A DNA stretch of 64,000 nt from positions 2,348,501-2,412,500 of the forward strand of contig CAJNDS010002079.1 of the NCBI GenBank assembly GCA_905221605.1. The letters are read 5' to 3'. This document shows positions 20,677-31,237 of the stretch, piece after piece; the stretch's first letter is position 1, and every line of letters starts with the position of its first letter. Below the pieces are notes generated by a model, which saw nothing but the letters and a program-made list of their open reading frames with translations, searched no databases and was not told where the DNA came from. Origin of the DNA: Symbiodinium natans (taxonomy: Eukaryota > Sar > Dinophyceae > Suessiales > Symbiodiniaceae). The position numbers and the translations under genes were made by a program.

Positions 20677-21350
20677 CGTTGGGTTTAGGGAGGGATCCCC
20701 TGGCTTCCCCCCTTCTTTCCATCCGCCTTGTCTCTTAGGTTCCTTACAGGCCCAAACCCTAAATCTACTAAATCCCTAGAACCCTAAAACCTGAAACCCT
20801 AAAACCCTAAACCCCTACAGCCCTACAACCCTAAAACCCAAAACCCTAAAACCCTGAAACCATAAGAACCCTCAAGCCCTAAAGCCCCAAACCCACAACA
20901 TGAGCCCTTTCTTTCCTCTAACTCCTCTATATCCCCCTTGGGATTCTTTTTTTGTTTATATAAACCAAGCACTGAACCCTAAACCCCATCTTTTTCGCAA
21001 AGAGTCCCTCCTGTAAACCCTACTTGGTAGCCCAGTAACCATATTAGAATAAGGGTACCCGTTTTTGGGGTTAGTTACTTTTTAAAACCCAAGAGGATGT
21101 TAAACATCTTTTTTTTGTTAAGGTTCTAGCGGGAGTATAGTCCTAGGCTACTGGGCGGTCCCAAGAACTTGTGGTTTTCCCTGGGGTCCAGAATTGTGTA
21201 ACGGGGTTGAAGTGGGCGAGCTTGGGTTTTAGGGTTTAGGGTTTAGGGTTTAGGGTTTAGGGCTTTCAGCCGTTTCGGAGTTGTTGAGGCTTGGGGCTTC
21301 TATGGGGCAGCAACAGACATCCTGGAAGCGAAGCTTTGGGGTTCAGGACC

Positions 21351-21502
21351 ATTTGCAGGTTCATGGGGTACTTATACCCCCACTTCTAAGTCTACTCATA
21401 ACCCTACTTATAAGTCTACTTATAACCTACTTAGGGGACTTAGGGGGGCTTAGTACAGTTATAACTCGGGCAATAAGTGCCCATGAACCTCCAAGCTTCT
21501 TG
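21351..21502. mobile_element. MITE family D, second copy
   Basis: GCAGGTTCATGGGGTACTTAT on the left and ATAAGTGCCCATGAACCTCC on the right are inverted; the interior has repeated CTACTTATAA motifs. The + strand reading across it is not protein-like. Confidence 0.62.
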
Positions 21503-22331
21503 AAGCCACGCAGGACGGACATCAAGGTGCGCACAGATGTCTATATCTTCCGAACGCGCTCGCTCGTGCAGGTGGTGAATGAGGCTGCGAGAGGAAGTCC
21601 AAAAGCCTTGAAAACCGCAAGCCCGAGTTACATCCATGTGTGTGATATAATGTGTATACACATATACAATACTTTGTGGTGCTTCACCGTAACTTTAGAT
21701 CCTTAGCCTTTTTTGGGTTTATTGGGTTTCTGAATAAGGCAGCTAAAAGTCTATCTTTTTACTAGCCTCCTAAGTGCAGCCAAGAATATATACATATAGG
21801 ATTATAGGTCTTCTAGGATGTTATCGGGTTTGTAGGGCGGAGGCTTACAGGATGCTGAGGATTCATAGGATTTTAATGATTCTTGTCGGATTTACGGGAG
21901 TGTACAGGGCTTCTCGGAGGTTTAGGGTTCTTTTTTTAAACGTCTTATAAGGCGTTAGAGAATTTTCAGGCTTACTGTATTCTGTAGGGCTTTATACAGA
22001 AGGCCCAACCAACAGTCTACATATGAGAATGGCGCCTGAGAAGTTGTTGAAACCGGCGCGAGCGTCGACATGTGTCGAAGTGCAAGCAGCCAGCTGTTTC
22101 TCGAAAGAGAAGCCCTACCTACTCTTTGCTTAAGAACTCCCAAACAATTGAAAGATTGCAATCCCTATACTGTCCCAATGTGGAAGTTGCTAGTTTTTTT
22201 TTTCTGGGAGGGGGGGGGGGAGCTCTTAAGCAAAAAGTCGTCAAGCCCTAAAGCCTAATGTTCAGATTGTGTGTGGTTCTGGCACTTACCCTAAACCCTT
22301 AACCCTTACCCCCTAAACCATAAACCCTAAG

Positions 22332-22405
22332 ACATCGCTGAAGACGCCGCCCTGGAGGATGAGGACAGCACGGACGACAGCTCCAGGAAGCTGAGTTGCT
22401 GTTAA
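22332..22405 (+). CDS. Terminal exon-like island with -CC carboxy terminus
   Basis: After CCCTAAG the frame reads DIAEDAALEDEDSTDDSSRK then LSCC and TAA at 22403-22405. A very acidic tail followed by K-L-S-C-C and a stop resembles the geranylgeranylated C termini of Rab-type GTPases, but no GTPase motif is seen nearby. Confidence 0.45.
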
Positions 22406-22419
22406 AAAAGCTCTAAAAC

Positions 22420-22553
22420 TTGGGATGTTCCGCCTTATACTACTAGCAGTCCTTTCGGGTTTAGGGTTTAGGGTAGCAGTCCTTAGTAGGGATGATAATA
22501 GGGGGTACTATAATCCCTACTAAGGGCTGTGAGTATAAGGGGGAACATCCCAA
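22420..22553. mobile_element. MITE family C with telomeric insert and 11-bp duplication
   Basis: Inverted ends TTGGGATGTTCCGCCTTATA and TATAAGGGGGAACATCCCAA. TAGCAGTCCTT occurs twice (about 22444 and 22472) on either side of TCGGGTTTAGGGTTTAGGG, as if the repeat had been inserted with target duplication. Confidence 0.72.
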
Positions 22554-22960
22554 CCTAAAACCCGAAATCCCCTAAACCCCCTAGACCGTTACAATCCCCA
22601 CAGGCGCCTGTTTCCTTGGTAGGATAGATAGGTTGGGGATATATTATAGTAATATGTGATTTACTTAGCTCTTTTGACTTCGTAGGTCTAACTTAGTATC
22701 AGTCTCCATAACCCGCCTAAGCAGGGTTTAGGGGAGTCCCTTAACATTGGACGCGTTGTACAAGAGCCATTGTGGGGGGAGGGGGGGGGGGGGCTTGTAA
22801 TTGTACCAAGGGAGGTCCATGACTAAGCTGGTCTCGGGTCCAGTTGAATGGTTTAGGGTTTAAATCAGTTTCCATCGATGTTTATGTAGAAATTAGCACC
22901 GCTTACCGCTTCCTTGTTAAGATAGCCCTCTAGACCCCAGACCGTAGACCCTAGACCCTA

Positions 22961-23070
22961 GACCCTAACCCTAAACCCTAAACCCTAAACCCTACACCCT
23001 AAACCCTAAACCCTAAACCCTAAACCCTAAACCCTAAACCCTAAACCCTAAACCCTAAACCCTAAACCCT
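22961..23070 (-). repeat. CCCTAAA array
   Basis: About fifteen units preceded by CCCTAGA variants (22930-22965). Confidence 0.92.
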
Positions 23071-23913
23071 AGCGCCTGCGCCCAGGAATCTCGTTGCGCA
23101 GGGCCTTAACATGGCCTTCGGTGGTATTAGCAAAGCAATGGAGCCTTGGTCTCGCGATTTGCAGAGATTTGGGCTTCAATGGCTGGCTGGTTCTTAGTGG
23201 GGGAAGGAGGGAGTGAGGTACCCTATATAATCCCTTAAGGGGTATATATAAATGTAAATATAAAAACAAATATAAATATAAATACAAGTATAAATGTAAA
23301 TCTAAATATAATAAATATATAAACATACGTATATATATATATATATGGCCTTAATTCCCTCATTCCCTACGAAGAACCAGGGGGATTGGTTGCTGTAGGT
23401 TTTAGGGTTTACAGGGGTGTCGGGTTTAGGGTTTCGGGCTCGATAGGTTGCTGCAGGGTTTAGGGTTAGTGTTTTGTGGTATAGGGCTCAGGGCTGTAGA
23501 CGTTCTAGAAATGTATTGGCATGGTGGGTTGCGGCTTCTCTGCGTTTTGTTCGTGGGGGGAGGTGCGTCCCCGAAGTCCCTGAATCCTACAGTTTGGTTT
23601 CGGGCTAAGGGTTGTTTGGGCTGCTCGCATGAATCCTATATACTATGTACAGTCCTTCTCCAGTCGTTTATTTAGGGTCTATGGTTTAGGGCCGGTCAGG
23701 GTAGATGGGCCCCATTTGTTCCTGAGCAGCCTAGCCAAGGAAGCAGCAAGACTGCCTAGTTACCTTCCCCCCCCTCCCCCCGGAACCACACCCCTCTTCA
23801 GGGTCTTACGCCCTAAGCCACTCTAAACTCTAAACCCTAAACCCTAAACCCTGAGCCCTAAACCCTAAACCCTAGACTCTGAACCCTAACCCCTAAACCC
23901 TAAACCCTACAAG

Positions 23914-24026
23914 AGCCCTTTCCCAGAACCTGATCGCGCACCCGACGTCTGCCACAAAGAGCCAGATGGACCTGATCAAGAAGTGCTTTGACTTCACAGA
24001 GATACGGTACATCGAACCCATCATAG
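23914..24026 (+). CDS. Exon-like coding island
   Basis: CTACAAG acceptor; frame ALSQNLIAHPTSATKSQMDL then IKKCFDFTEIRYIEPII; donor ATAG|GTTACT. Clean boundaries and protein-like composition make it one of the best candidates. Product unknown. Confidence 0.5.
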
Positions 24027-24456
24027 GTTACTGAAACTCAAACCCTGAACCCTAAACCCAAACCCTAAACCCCAAAACCCCAAACCCCAAACCCTTAACC
24101 CCAAACCCAAACCCTAAGCCCCGAACCCTAAACCCTTTGTTTTATGGCTCGGGAGGGGGGGGGTGGGTTCGGAAGTCTTGGAACTAGAACAAGCCAGGGG
24201 TTGAACGCGCGAGTCAGGGTGGTTTTAGTTCAGGGTTTAGGGTTTAGGAGCTTAGGGAAGTTTAGGAGCTTAGGGAAGTTTAGGGTTTTGGGGTCTAGGG
24301 TTTAGGGAGTTTAGGGTTTAGGGCTTGGTCTTCTAGAGTTTCCGGATATATAATTCCAGTGGAGAGGCGTTGGTTTTAGAGCTTAGTGTAGGGTCGTGGC
24401 TGCGGGCTCTCCCCAAAGCCCCGAAGTGCGCAAACCCCAACAGCAACCCCTCAACC

Positions 24457-24556
24457 TTGAGATGTTCCGCCCTATACAAACAGCCCTTAACAGGGACTAT
24501 AGTAGCCCCTATAAAAGTCCCCATTAGGGACTGTTAGTATAAGGGGAACATCCCAA
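24457..24556. mobile_element. MITE family C, uninterrupted copy
   Basis: TTGAGATGTTCCGCCCTATA at one end and AGTATAAGGGGAACATCCCAA at the other, with no telomeric units inside. It serves as the empty-site reference for the 22.4 and 61.4 kb copies. Confidence 0.7.
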
Positions 24557-24916
24557 CCCTAAGCCCTAAGCCCTAAGCCCTACACCCTAAACTCCTAAAC
24601 CTAAATCCTAAACCCTAAACCCTACACTCCAACTCTACGGTTCCAAGTAGGCGCGCTGAATCTGGGCCCCCTTGCTATATAGCCCTTATATATATACTAT
24701 CCAGACACTCCAGTACCCCTTTACTAAGGAACATTCCTTCAAGTATAAGAGGGTTCCTTATGTGGTTTAAGGAACATTCCTTAAAGTATAAGAGGGTTCT
24801 GTAGATGGTTTAAGGAATATTTTTGGGTAGTAAGGGCTGCATACTTCGGATCCCTATAAATTAAGGGTAAGGAACCATACTAAGGGCCCAGGGTTCCAAC
24901 CCTATGCACCCCAAAG

Positions 24917-24979
24917 GTACAAGTTCAACTTGCAGCCGAAGAAGTACCCCAACGGCACAGTGCGCACCTTAGCCCGGGG
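24917..24979 (+). CDS. Exon-like coding island
   Basis: CCAAAG acceptor; frame YKFNLQPKKYPNGTVRTLAR; the end is in a G-run with GT. Short and basic; unidentified. Confidence 0.42.
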
Positions 24980-25403
24980 GTGGGGGGGGGGGGGGGTTAG
25001 GGTTTAGGGTTTATTATTAAGGGGTTTAGAATTTAGGGTTTAGGGTTTAGGGTTTCTGGGTTTTCGCGGTTTTCAAGGTTTAGGGTCCAGGAAAACAAAC
25101 ACGTGCCGACTGTGTTGCAAAAAGGCAAGAATTCTGAGGGTTTAGGGTTTAGGGTTAGTCTACATGTGCAAGGCGCGTGAGCACCCCAATGGGCTCGCAG
25201 GAAAGAAAGAGGAACCGTCTCGGGTCAGGTTTATTGTTGCGACGAGGGTTCTTAGAGGGCTGTAGGCTGCAGGGGTTTAGAGGCTTTAGAGGGTTTAGAG
25301 GGCTTGGAGTATGGACCTACACCCTAAAACTAAACCCTGGCTTCTCATCGAGACACCAAAAGGGGCCTGTCATCCCGGAAACCCCAAACCCTAAACCCTA
25401 AAG

Positions 25404-25527
25404 CCTGAACTGGGTGAGCCAGCCGTCAAGCAGGGCGAGCCGGCAGGCGACGGGGGGCGTGGGGGATCCGGCCAGGGTGAACTGGGAGGCAGCGCCTGTC
25501 AGGAGCTTCCCAGGCAAGGGGGGAAGG
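25404..25527 (+). CDS. Exon-like island, Gly-rich
   Basis: Preceded by CCCTAAAG and followed by GTTTAGGG. Frame ELGEPAVKQGEPAGDGGRGG then SGQGELGGSACQELPRQGG. Low-complexity glycine content makes coding less certain. Confidence 0.35.
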
Positions 25528-25780
25528 GTTTAGGGTTTAGGGTTTAGGGTTTAGGGTTTAGGGTTTAGGGTTTAGGGTTTAGGGTTTAGGGTTTAGGGTT
25601 TAGGGTTTAGGGTTTAGGGTTTAGGGTTTAGGGTTTAGGGTTTTAGTGTTTAGGGTTTAGGGTTTAGGGTTTAGGGTTTAGGGTTTAGGGTTTAGGGTTT
25701 AGGGTTTAGGGTTTAGGGTTTAGGGTTTAGGGTTTAGGGTTTAGGGTTTAGGGTTTAGGGTTTAGGGTTTAGGGTTTAGG
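25527..25780 (+). repeat. Longest TTTAGGG array (about 255 bp)
   Basis: About 36 units, essentially perfect except one TTTTAGTG near 25640. Followed within 100 bp by an opposite-strand CCCTAAA array. Confidence 0.96.
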
Positions 25781-25797
25781 GGCTCCCAGGCTCCCAG

Positions 25798-25871
25798 GCG
25801 GGGGCCTCACAAGGATGCTCGGGCGCCACTGTCAACAAGAATGATATGCATGAGCGCGATCAGAAAGCTAG
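25798..25871 (+). CDS. Exon-like coding island between two long telomeric arrays
   Basis: Sits between a 255-bp TTTAGGG array and a 140-bp CCCTAAA array. TCCCAG acceptor; frame AGASQGCSGATVNKNDMHER then DQKARK; CTAG|GAAACC would be a GA donor. Confidence 0.42.
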
Positions 25872-25873
25872 GA

Positions 25874-26012
25874 AACCCTAAACCCTAAACCCTAAACCCT
25901 AAACCCTAAACCCTAAACCCTAAACCCTAAACCCTAAACCCTAAACCCTAAACCCTAAACCCTAAACCCTAAACCCTAAACCCTAAACCCTAAACCCTAA
26001 ACCCTAAACCCA
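25874..26012 (-). repeat. CCCTAAA array (about 140 bp)
   Basis: About 19 near-perfect units, forming with 25527-25780 an inverted pair around an exon-like island. Confidence 0.95.
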
Positions 26013-26019
26013 AACACCC

Positions 26020-26108
26020 TACGCCGCCAAACAGCAGGTTGAAGGATTCGAGTTGGTCTCCTGCAACCAGTTCGTATGGAATGAGGAGACAGAGGAGCTG
26101 AGCTCTGG
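26020..26108 (+). CDS. Exon-like coding island
   Basis: CCCTAAA array upstream, GTTTAGGG downstream. Frame YAAKQQVEGFELVSCNQFVW then NEETEELSSG. The true start may be after AACAG|CAG. Unidentified. Confidence 0.47.
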
Positions 26109-26593
26109 GTTTAGGGTTTAGGGTTTAGGGTTTAGGGTTTAGGGTTTAAGGTGTAGGGTTTAGGGTTTAGGGTTTATGGCCTAAGCCCTAAACCCCTAAA
26201 CCCAAGGGAGGGTCTATACGAGGCATATAAGGGCTCCCCATTCAGGCGAGTTTCTGCGCTTAGAGGGGTTCAGGAATGTTTGCGGTTGGGGTTTAGGGTT
26301 TCTGATGAGTATTCGGTATACGGGCCGCCTCGGACTGGATGTCATGCGTCCTTGCGCCCTAAACGTTATTATGCTTTAGGGTTTTAGGGTTTAGGGTTTT
26401 AGGGTTTAGGGATTAGCTCCTAAACCCAAATCACCGACTTTGCATCTTTTGTTAAGTGAGGTGCTCCTCTGGGGTTGCAGGTGTGGGGGTCACAAAAACC
26501 CTGAACATGAAACCTCAAGTATATCGTATTATGTGTGTGTACACATAGCGCATACGAGATGCAATCTGGTTGCGCCAGGCCAGGCCAAGACTT

Positions 26594-26790
26594 TCACCAA
26601 GGAACCCTGAACAAAATCAACTGCTGAACTTCACTTTCATTGATGGCAGACTCTCTTCCACCAGCATCAGACTCATCAGAGCCTCCCCCAAGATTAATCA
26701 GACTAGGCTCCGAACCGGATGAGAGGACTATGACCTGCCACCGCTGAAGAAGTGCCAGAATCTCCGGCGTTGGGGTTGGGACGTATAGCC
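26594..26790 (-). CDS. Minus-strand open island
   Basis: The only non-transposon island that reads well on the - strand: about 62 open codons including PTPEILALLQRWQVIVLSSG then SEPSLINLGGGSDESDAGG and TGA at 26596-26594. The acidic Ser-rich stretch could be a retroelement or gene remnant. No splice sites assigned. Confidence 0.3.
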
Positions 26791-27047
26791 GCCAACCCTA
26801 AACCCTAAACCCTACATCCTAGTTAAGGAAACCTGTGTGGCCCTGAGCCTTGCGGCCTTGACGCCCGAGCCCTAAAACCTATCAACCTAAACCCTAAACC
26901 TATCAACCTAAACCCTAAACCCTAAACCCTAAACCCTAAACCCTTAGAAAGCCTGAGGCTTCAGGGTTCAGGGTTTATTCGCCCCACACTCTCCCTAAGC
27001 CCTGGCGCCAATTCTAGCATGGCCGGGAGACCCTTGAGTGAGTCGGG

Positions 27048-27452
27048 TTGAGGGCTTAGGGCTTAGGGCCTAGGGTTTAGGGTTTAGGGTTTAGGGTTTA
27101 GGACTTAGGACTTAGGACTTAGGACTTAGGGCTTAGGGTTTAGAGTTTAGGGTTTAGGCCTTAGGACTTAGGACTTAGGGCTTAGGGTGTAGAGTTTAGG
27201 GTTCGGGGTTTAGGACTTGGGGTTTAGGACTTGGGGTTTAGGACTTAGGACTTAGGACTTAGGACTTAGGACTTAGGGTTTAGGACTTAGGGTTTAGGAC
27301 TTACGGCTTAGGGCTTACGGTTTAGGGCTTAGGGCTTAGGGTTTAGGGCTTTGGGCTTAGGGTTTAGGGCTTTGGGCTTAGGGCTTAGGGTTTGGGACTT
27401 AGGGCTTAGGGTTTAGGGTTTAGGGTTTAAGGTTTAGGGTTTAGGGCTTAGG
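27048..27452 (+). repeat. Variant array: TTAGGGC, TTAGGAC, TTTAGGG
   Basis: About 400 bp of seven-base units with homogenised GACTTAG blocks and GGCTTAG blocks, reverting to TTTAGGG at both ends. No gene. Confidence 0.9.
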
Positions 27453-27717
27453 GTTTTTAATCAACGCTGTGAGCCCTGTCCTTTAGGGTTTGGCCTTCGC
27501 AGCTTTCGGATGCAAGCCTTTATGTTACTTCACAAGCCTTCATGGCCGCTGAGCCCCAGATCGTCGTCCTCCTCATGTACCCCCAAAATCGTACCGCCGT
27601 TACTCCACGGAAGCCCGAAACAGGGGGCCCTACGCCCTAAACCCTAAACCTTAACCTTAAACCCTCAACCCTCAACCCTCAACCCTAAACCCTAAACCCT
27701 AAACCCTAAACCGACAG

Positions 27718-27798
27718 AGCTGAGGAAGATCCGCCTGGTCAACCTCGAGCTTCTCGCCACCCGGACTTGTGGGGAGGGTGTCCTTTCAGTGCTTGAAG
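27718..27798 (+). CDS. Exon-like coding island
   Basis: CGACAG acceptor; frame LRKIRLVNLELLATRTCGEG then VLSVLE; donor GAAG|GTTGGG. CCCTAAA upstream and TTTAGGG downstream. Confidence 0.47.
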
Positions 27799-28165
27799 GT
27801 TGGGTTTAGGGTTTAGGGTATAGGGTTTAGGGGTTAGGGGTTAGGGGTTTGGGGTTTGGGGTTAGGGGTTAGGGGTTTGGGGTTGGGGGTTAGGGTTTGG
27901 GGTGCATGGGGACTATACAGGAGTTATTTAGGGGCTCTATAGCCGTAAACCCTAAACCCAGGGTTTAGGGTTTAGGGTTTAGGGTTTAGGATTCAGGGTT
28001 TAGGGTTTAGGGTTTAGGGTTTATGGGCGTTTGCCCCCGCCCCCCCGGTCCTCCCTTTCTCCCCAACCCACACCCAGGACATGCACAATTGAACAGCCTA
28101 AACCTTAAAGCCCTAAACCCTAAAGCCCTAAAGCCCTAAACCCCTAAACCCTAAACCCTAACCCT

Positions 28166-28255
28166 TGGAAAAGGCATCCGCTCAAAGCTTGCCACTCTGA
28201 GGCGACGAAGCCCGACTACCTGGAGGTGGAGGCACACGAACTCGAGTACCTTAAG
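28166..28255 (+). CDS. Exon-like coding island
   Basis: Frame WKRHPLKACHSEATKPDYLE then VEAHELEYLKP. Exact ends uncertain (AAAG|GCATCC acceptor; CTCGA|GTACC or GGAG|GTGGAG donor). Confidence 0.4.
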
Positions 28256-28432
28256 CCCTTAAGACCCGTCATCCCTCTAGACCTGTCGTCCCTGAATTTG
28301 CAGGGGGGTTTAGGGTTTAGGGTTTAGGGTTTAGGGCTTGGCGGCTCCAGGATCTTAAGTGTTTTCTTGGCGGCACTTTATCGGGTTTGCGGGCAGGGGC
28401 GGGGAGGGGGGGAGGAGGTTAAATTCGAAAGG

Positions 28433-28526
28433 GGTTTAGGGTTTAGGGTTTAGGGTTTAGGGTTTAGGGTTTAGGGTTTAGGGTTTAGGGTTTAGGGTTT
28501 AGGGTTTAGGGTTTAGGGTTTAGGGC
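28433..28526 (+). repeat. TTTAGGG array
   Basis: Thirteen perfect units. Confidence 0.95.
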
Positions 28527-28529
28527 GAT

Positions 28530-29280
28530 TCAATTCGGCTGGTACAACGTTTTGGACTTTAGGGCCGAAGAAACGTCAGACCCTAGACCTTAACTGGGAC
28601 CCGGAGTAGGCCCTCATTCTCTTCTTTTATGGCTGGGATTTAAGAAACCCCTTCGAACCAAAAAGGGCACTTGGTTGGGTCTAGGTTACCTTAAGCCCTA
28701 AAGCTTGAAGCAACTGCTTGACATCGTTCTAGTGGGAGACGTGAGGGCCGAAGGAGTCCCCCTTTAACAGAACAAGCCTAGCTCGCTACAGTTTGTCCCA
28801 GGGTACTGGGGTAGCCTACGAAGAAATGCCCCGTATCATGCTAGGTACCTAAAGCTCGGAATGTATGAAAGAGTTTAAACTCAGTCACCGTAGAACAACG
28901 GAATTATGTTCTTGTCTTCCAACCCTGCTGCGCGAAATGTAAGTTCCTTAAGAAAGCACGAGGTGTGGTCGAGGAGTTCACCCGCTTTAACTAGGGTTTA
29001 GGATTGGGGGGGGTTTACGGCATTAGGGGTACCTTATTGGGGTCCGTATTATATAAGTGAATCCTACTAAGTGGGGCTCTATATTAGGGGCCCCTTAATA
29101 TCGTAAACCCCCATTTGTGTTTTGGGTTTGGTCTTTTGTGTGTTTCGGAGACAAACTAGGGTGTAGGGAGCCCACCCACGAAGTTGTCTGTGCGGCTGAA
29201 GCCTCAGGTCAGGGCTGGAGATCTGAAGGAGTCAAGATTCGACAGTTTAGGGCTTAGGGTTTGAGGAGCCAGCGGGGGGG
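28530..29280. other. Repeat-poor spacer
   Basis: Contains a degenerate family B MITE (about 28590-28690) and unique sequence with no island I trust. A small AT-rich hairpin of GGGGTACCTTATTGGGG and GGGGCCCCTTAATA type lies at 29030-29100. Confidence 0.5.
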
Positions 29281-29289
29281 GGGGGGGAA

Positions 29290-30120
29290 CCCTAAACCCT
29301 AGACCCGCAACCCAAAAACCCTACCAAAGCAGGAGATCACTGCTGAGCAAGGGGAAGCGGTGGCAGGCCTTCCCACGTCAGAGCTCCCGAGGAGCTGTTT
29401 AGGGTTTAGGGTTTAAACCTTAGGGTTTAGGGTTGGCTTATTTGCGCTACTATTACACATTGCGGAGTCTCATGCCCTAAAGCAATACTACATCGGTTTT
29501 GGCAAGTTTTGGGAACCCAACTTGGTATGACAGCACTGGCCCCCTTTTTTGGTGGTTCCGCGTGCGGTACTCGGGAACCATTAAGTAGGGTTATTAGCTT
29601 AGCAGGTGGATGAGTGCACTTTACACTTTTTGGGATACTATAACCCCGTATAAAGAACTGAACGTGTACACTGTTTCGGGGCTTCTGCACTCAGCAACTA
29701 AGTTAAGTAGAACAACCCAAGCAGGGTCCTTCTTAGTGCACTTGAGGCTCTGCTTGGTACCTGCTTGGCATAAACAAAAACGTAGCTATCGTCCAACGTG
29801 TGTGCCCCCACATAGAACCACCCATGAACCTTAGGGTTTAAAGTGCCCTAAACCCTAAACCCTAAACCCTAAACCCTAAACCCTAAACCCTAAACCGCAA
29901 AAAAGGCAACAACTAGCTTGTCAGGCTTAGTGGGCTTGTGGAGTTGAGAGTGCAAGCCCCAAGTCCTATATTGCCTGAACCCTTAGACTCTTGCCAGTAC
30001 TTGTTGAGGTTGAACCTTGTCTGTCTTCTCTGGCTGAAGAACTAAGGCCAAATTTCAAACCCCACAGAATTGTCCATGCTGCAAATGCCTAAATTCCGGG
30101 TTGAATTGGGGTTTAGGGTT
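29290..30120. other. Spacer with short telomeric blocks and a family G repeat
   Basis: 29630-29700 shares GGGATACTATAACCCC and AGAACTGAA with 56852-56880. The open readings here are not convincing. CCCTAAA at 29847-29895. Confidence 0.45.
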
Positions 30121-30189
30121 TAGGGTTTAGGGTTTAGGGTTTAGGGGGGCCCCAGGGGGGTTTTAGGGTTTAGGGTTTAGGGTTCACAG

Positions 30190-30800
30190 TTGTCCTCAGC
30201 CGGAAGGTTGGTTCTAAACGTCCCATTTCAGGCAGCCCTGGCATTGTCCTCTCCATCGTGGCGAAACTGGCTCGTATGATGTTCGTGCGTTTCGCGGCCC
30301 CTGGGCTCTCATTTCAGGGGTATAGGGTGGGAACCCGAGCAGGGACACCCTTAATCTTATTGTCCTATATATGCCTCATACATATATATATATATATATC
30401 TATTATGTGTGTACTCTTATGGTCCCTATATACCTAAGTAGCCCCCAAATAGCCCCTAAAGAACAAGTAACATCCCTTATGAGGGTGGGGGTTTGCAAAA
30501 AGTAGGGCCTTGGAGGGTTTGCAGGGTTTGTAGGCGGTCTCTTGGGTTTACAGGGTTTATGGGGCCTTTAGCGTTTGCAGGGTTTTAGGGTTCAAGGTTC
30601 CGAAAGCATCCGGGGGGTTCCCATTTTAAAGATTATACTATCTTGCGGTTTGTTTTTGGGGGGCGATTTTTCCTCCCTATCTGATCTGGGAAAAAAAGAA
30701 CATACCCCCTGTGTAGGATTTAGGACTTAGGTACGAGGGTCCAGGATAAATTGCTTGACCGGAAAAAGGGGGGTTGAGGGGGGGGGGGAGGGTCTTGACT
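30190..30800. other. Spacer without supported gene
   Basis: Contains an AT microsatellite (30379-30400), a small repeat resembling 8.1 kb (CCTATATATGCCTCATA, AAATAGCCCCTA) and G-rich runs. No coding island recognised. Confidence 0.45.
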
Positions 30801-30802
30801 TG

Positions 30803-30883
30803 AAACCCTAAACCCTAAACCCTAAACCCTAAACCCTAAACCCTAAACCCTAAACCCTAAACCCTAAACCCTAAACCCTGAAC
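30803..30883 (-). repeat. CCCTAAA array abutting the interrupted island
   Basis: Eleven units ending 10 bp before the island that the retroelement entered. Confidence 0.93.
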
Positions 30884-30895
30884 CCAACATGCCAG

Positions 30896-30934
30896 GTGCT
30901 TGGGGTGGGAAGGAATCCAGGGCGAGCTTTAATT
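30896..30934 (+). pseudogene. Exon-like island, 5' part, cut by the retroelement
   Basis: After a CCCTAAA block and a GCCAG acceptor-like site, the frame reads GAWGGKESRASFN up to the TAATT target site. The reading continues in the same frame from 41366. This is consistent with an exon split by the copia insertion; the - strand element would put about 10.4 kb of antisense DNA into the exon. Product unknown. Confidence 0.4.
30930..30934. repeat. Target-site duplication, left copy (TAATT)
   Basis: TAATT immediately precedes the left LTR and recurs right after the right LTR at 41361-41365. Five bp is the usual duplication length for Ty1/copia integration. Because one T is shared, a 4-bp AATT duplication is equally compatible. 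Confidence 0.75.
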
Positions 30935-31186
30935 CCTTGTGGGTTAGAGCTCGGCTCAAGCACTCACGGACGGTTTTCAGACCCAAGCAGCAAAGAAAGC
31001 TCTCGGTGTTTGACTTCTTCTTTTGAAGCTTATTTGGAAAAGCGTGTGATGTTGACTCTGTACACTTAAATGTTTTGTCATCTCACATGTGCTGTGTCTG
31101 GGCCTAAAGCCGCAGAACAACATAGATGCATGCCAAGACCCGATGACCCGATGCTGGCGAGATACCTGACGCCCAGGGGCTTTCGC
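30935..31186 (-). repeat. 3' LTR of the copia element
   Basis: This 252-bp direct repeat is identical by eye to 41109-41360. Its outer + strand end is CCTTGTGGG and its inner end is GGGGCTTTCGC. The termini are not the usual TG...CA. The base at 31187 (T) also matches 41361, so the inner boundary is uncertain by 1 bp. Confidence 0.92.
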
Positions 31187-31200
31187 TCTCCCCCTGCCTC
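31187..31200 (-). promoter_or_regulatory. Polypurine tract next to the 3' LTR
   Basis: Read on the minus strand this is GAGGCAGGGGGAGA, all purine except one C, abutting the start of the 3' LTR. This is where plus-strand cDNA synthesis is primed in LTR elements. Confidence 0.7.
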
Positions 31201-31237
31201 AAAATGAGGCACATTCGTCGAGATCTCCCGCGGTGGC

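Noticed and set aside
30941-30962. GGCTCAAG in the LTR as a dinoflagellate spliced-leader relic
   Set aside because: Only 8 bases match the end of the known 22-nt leader, on the strand opposite to the element's transcript.
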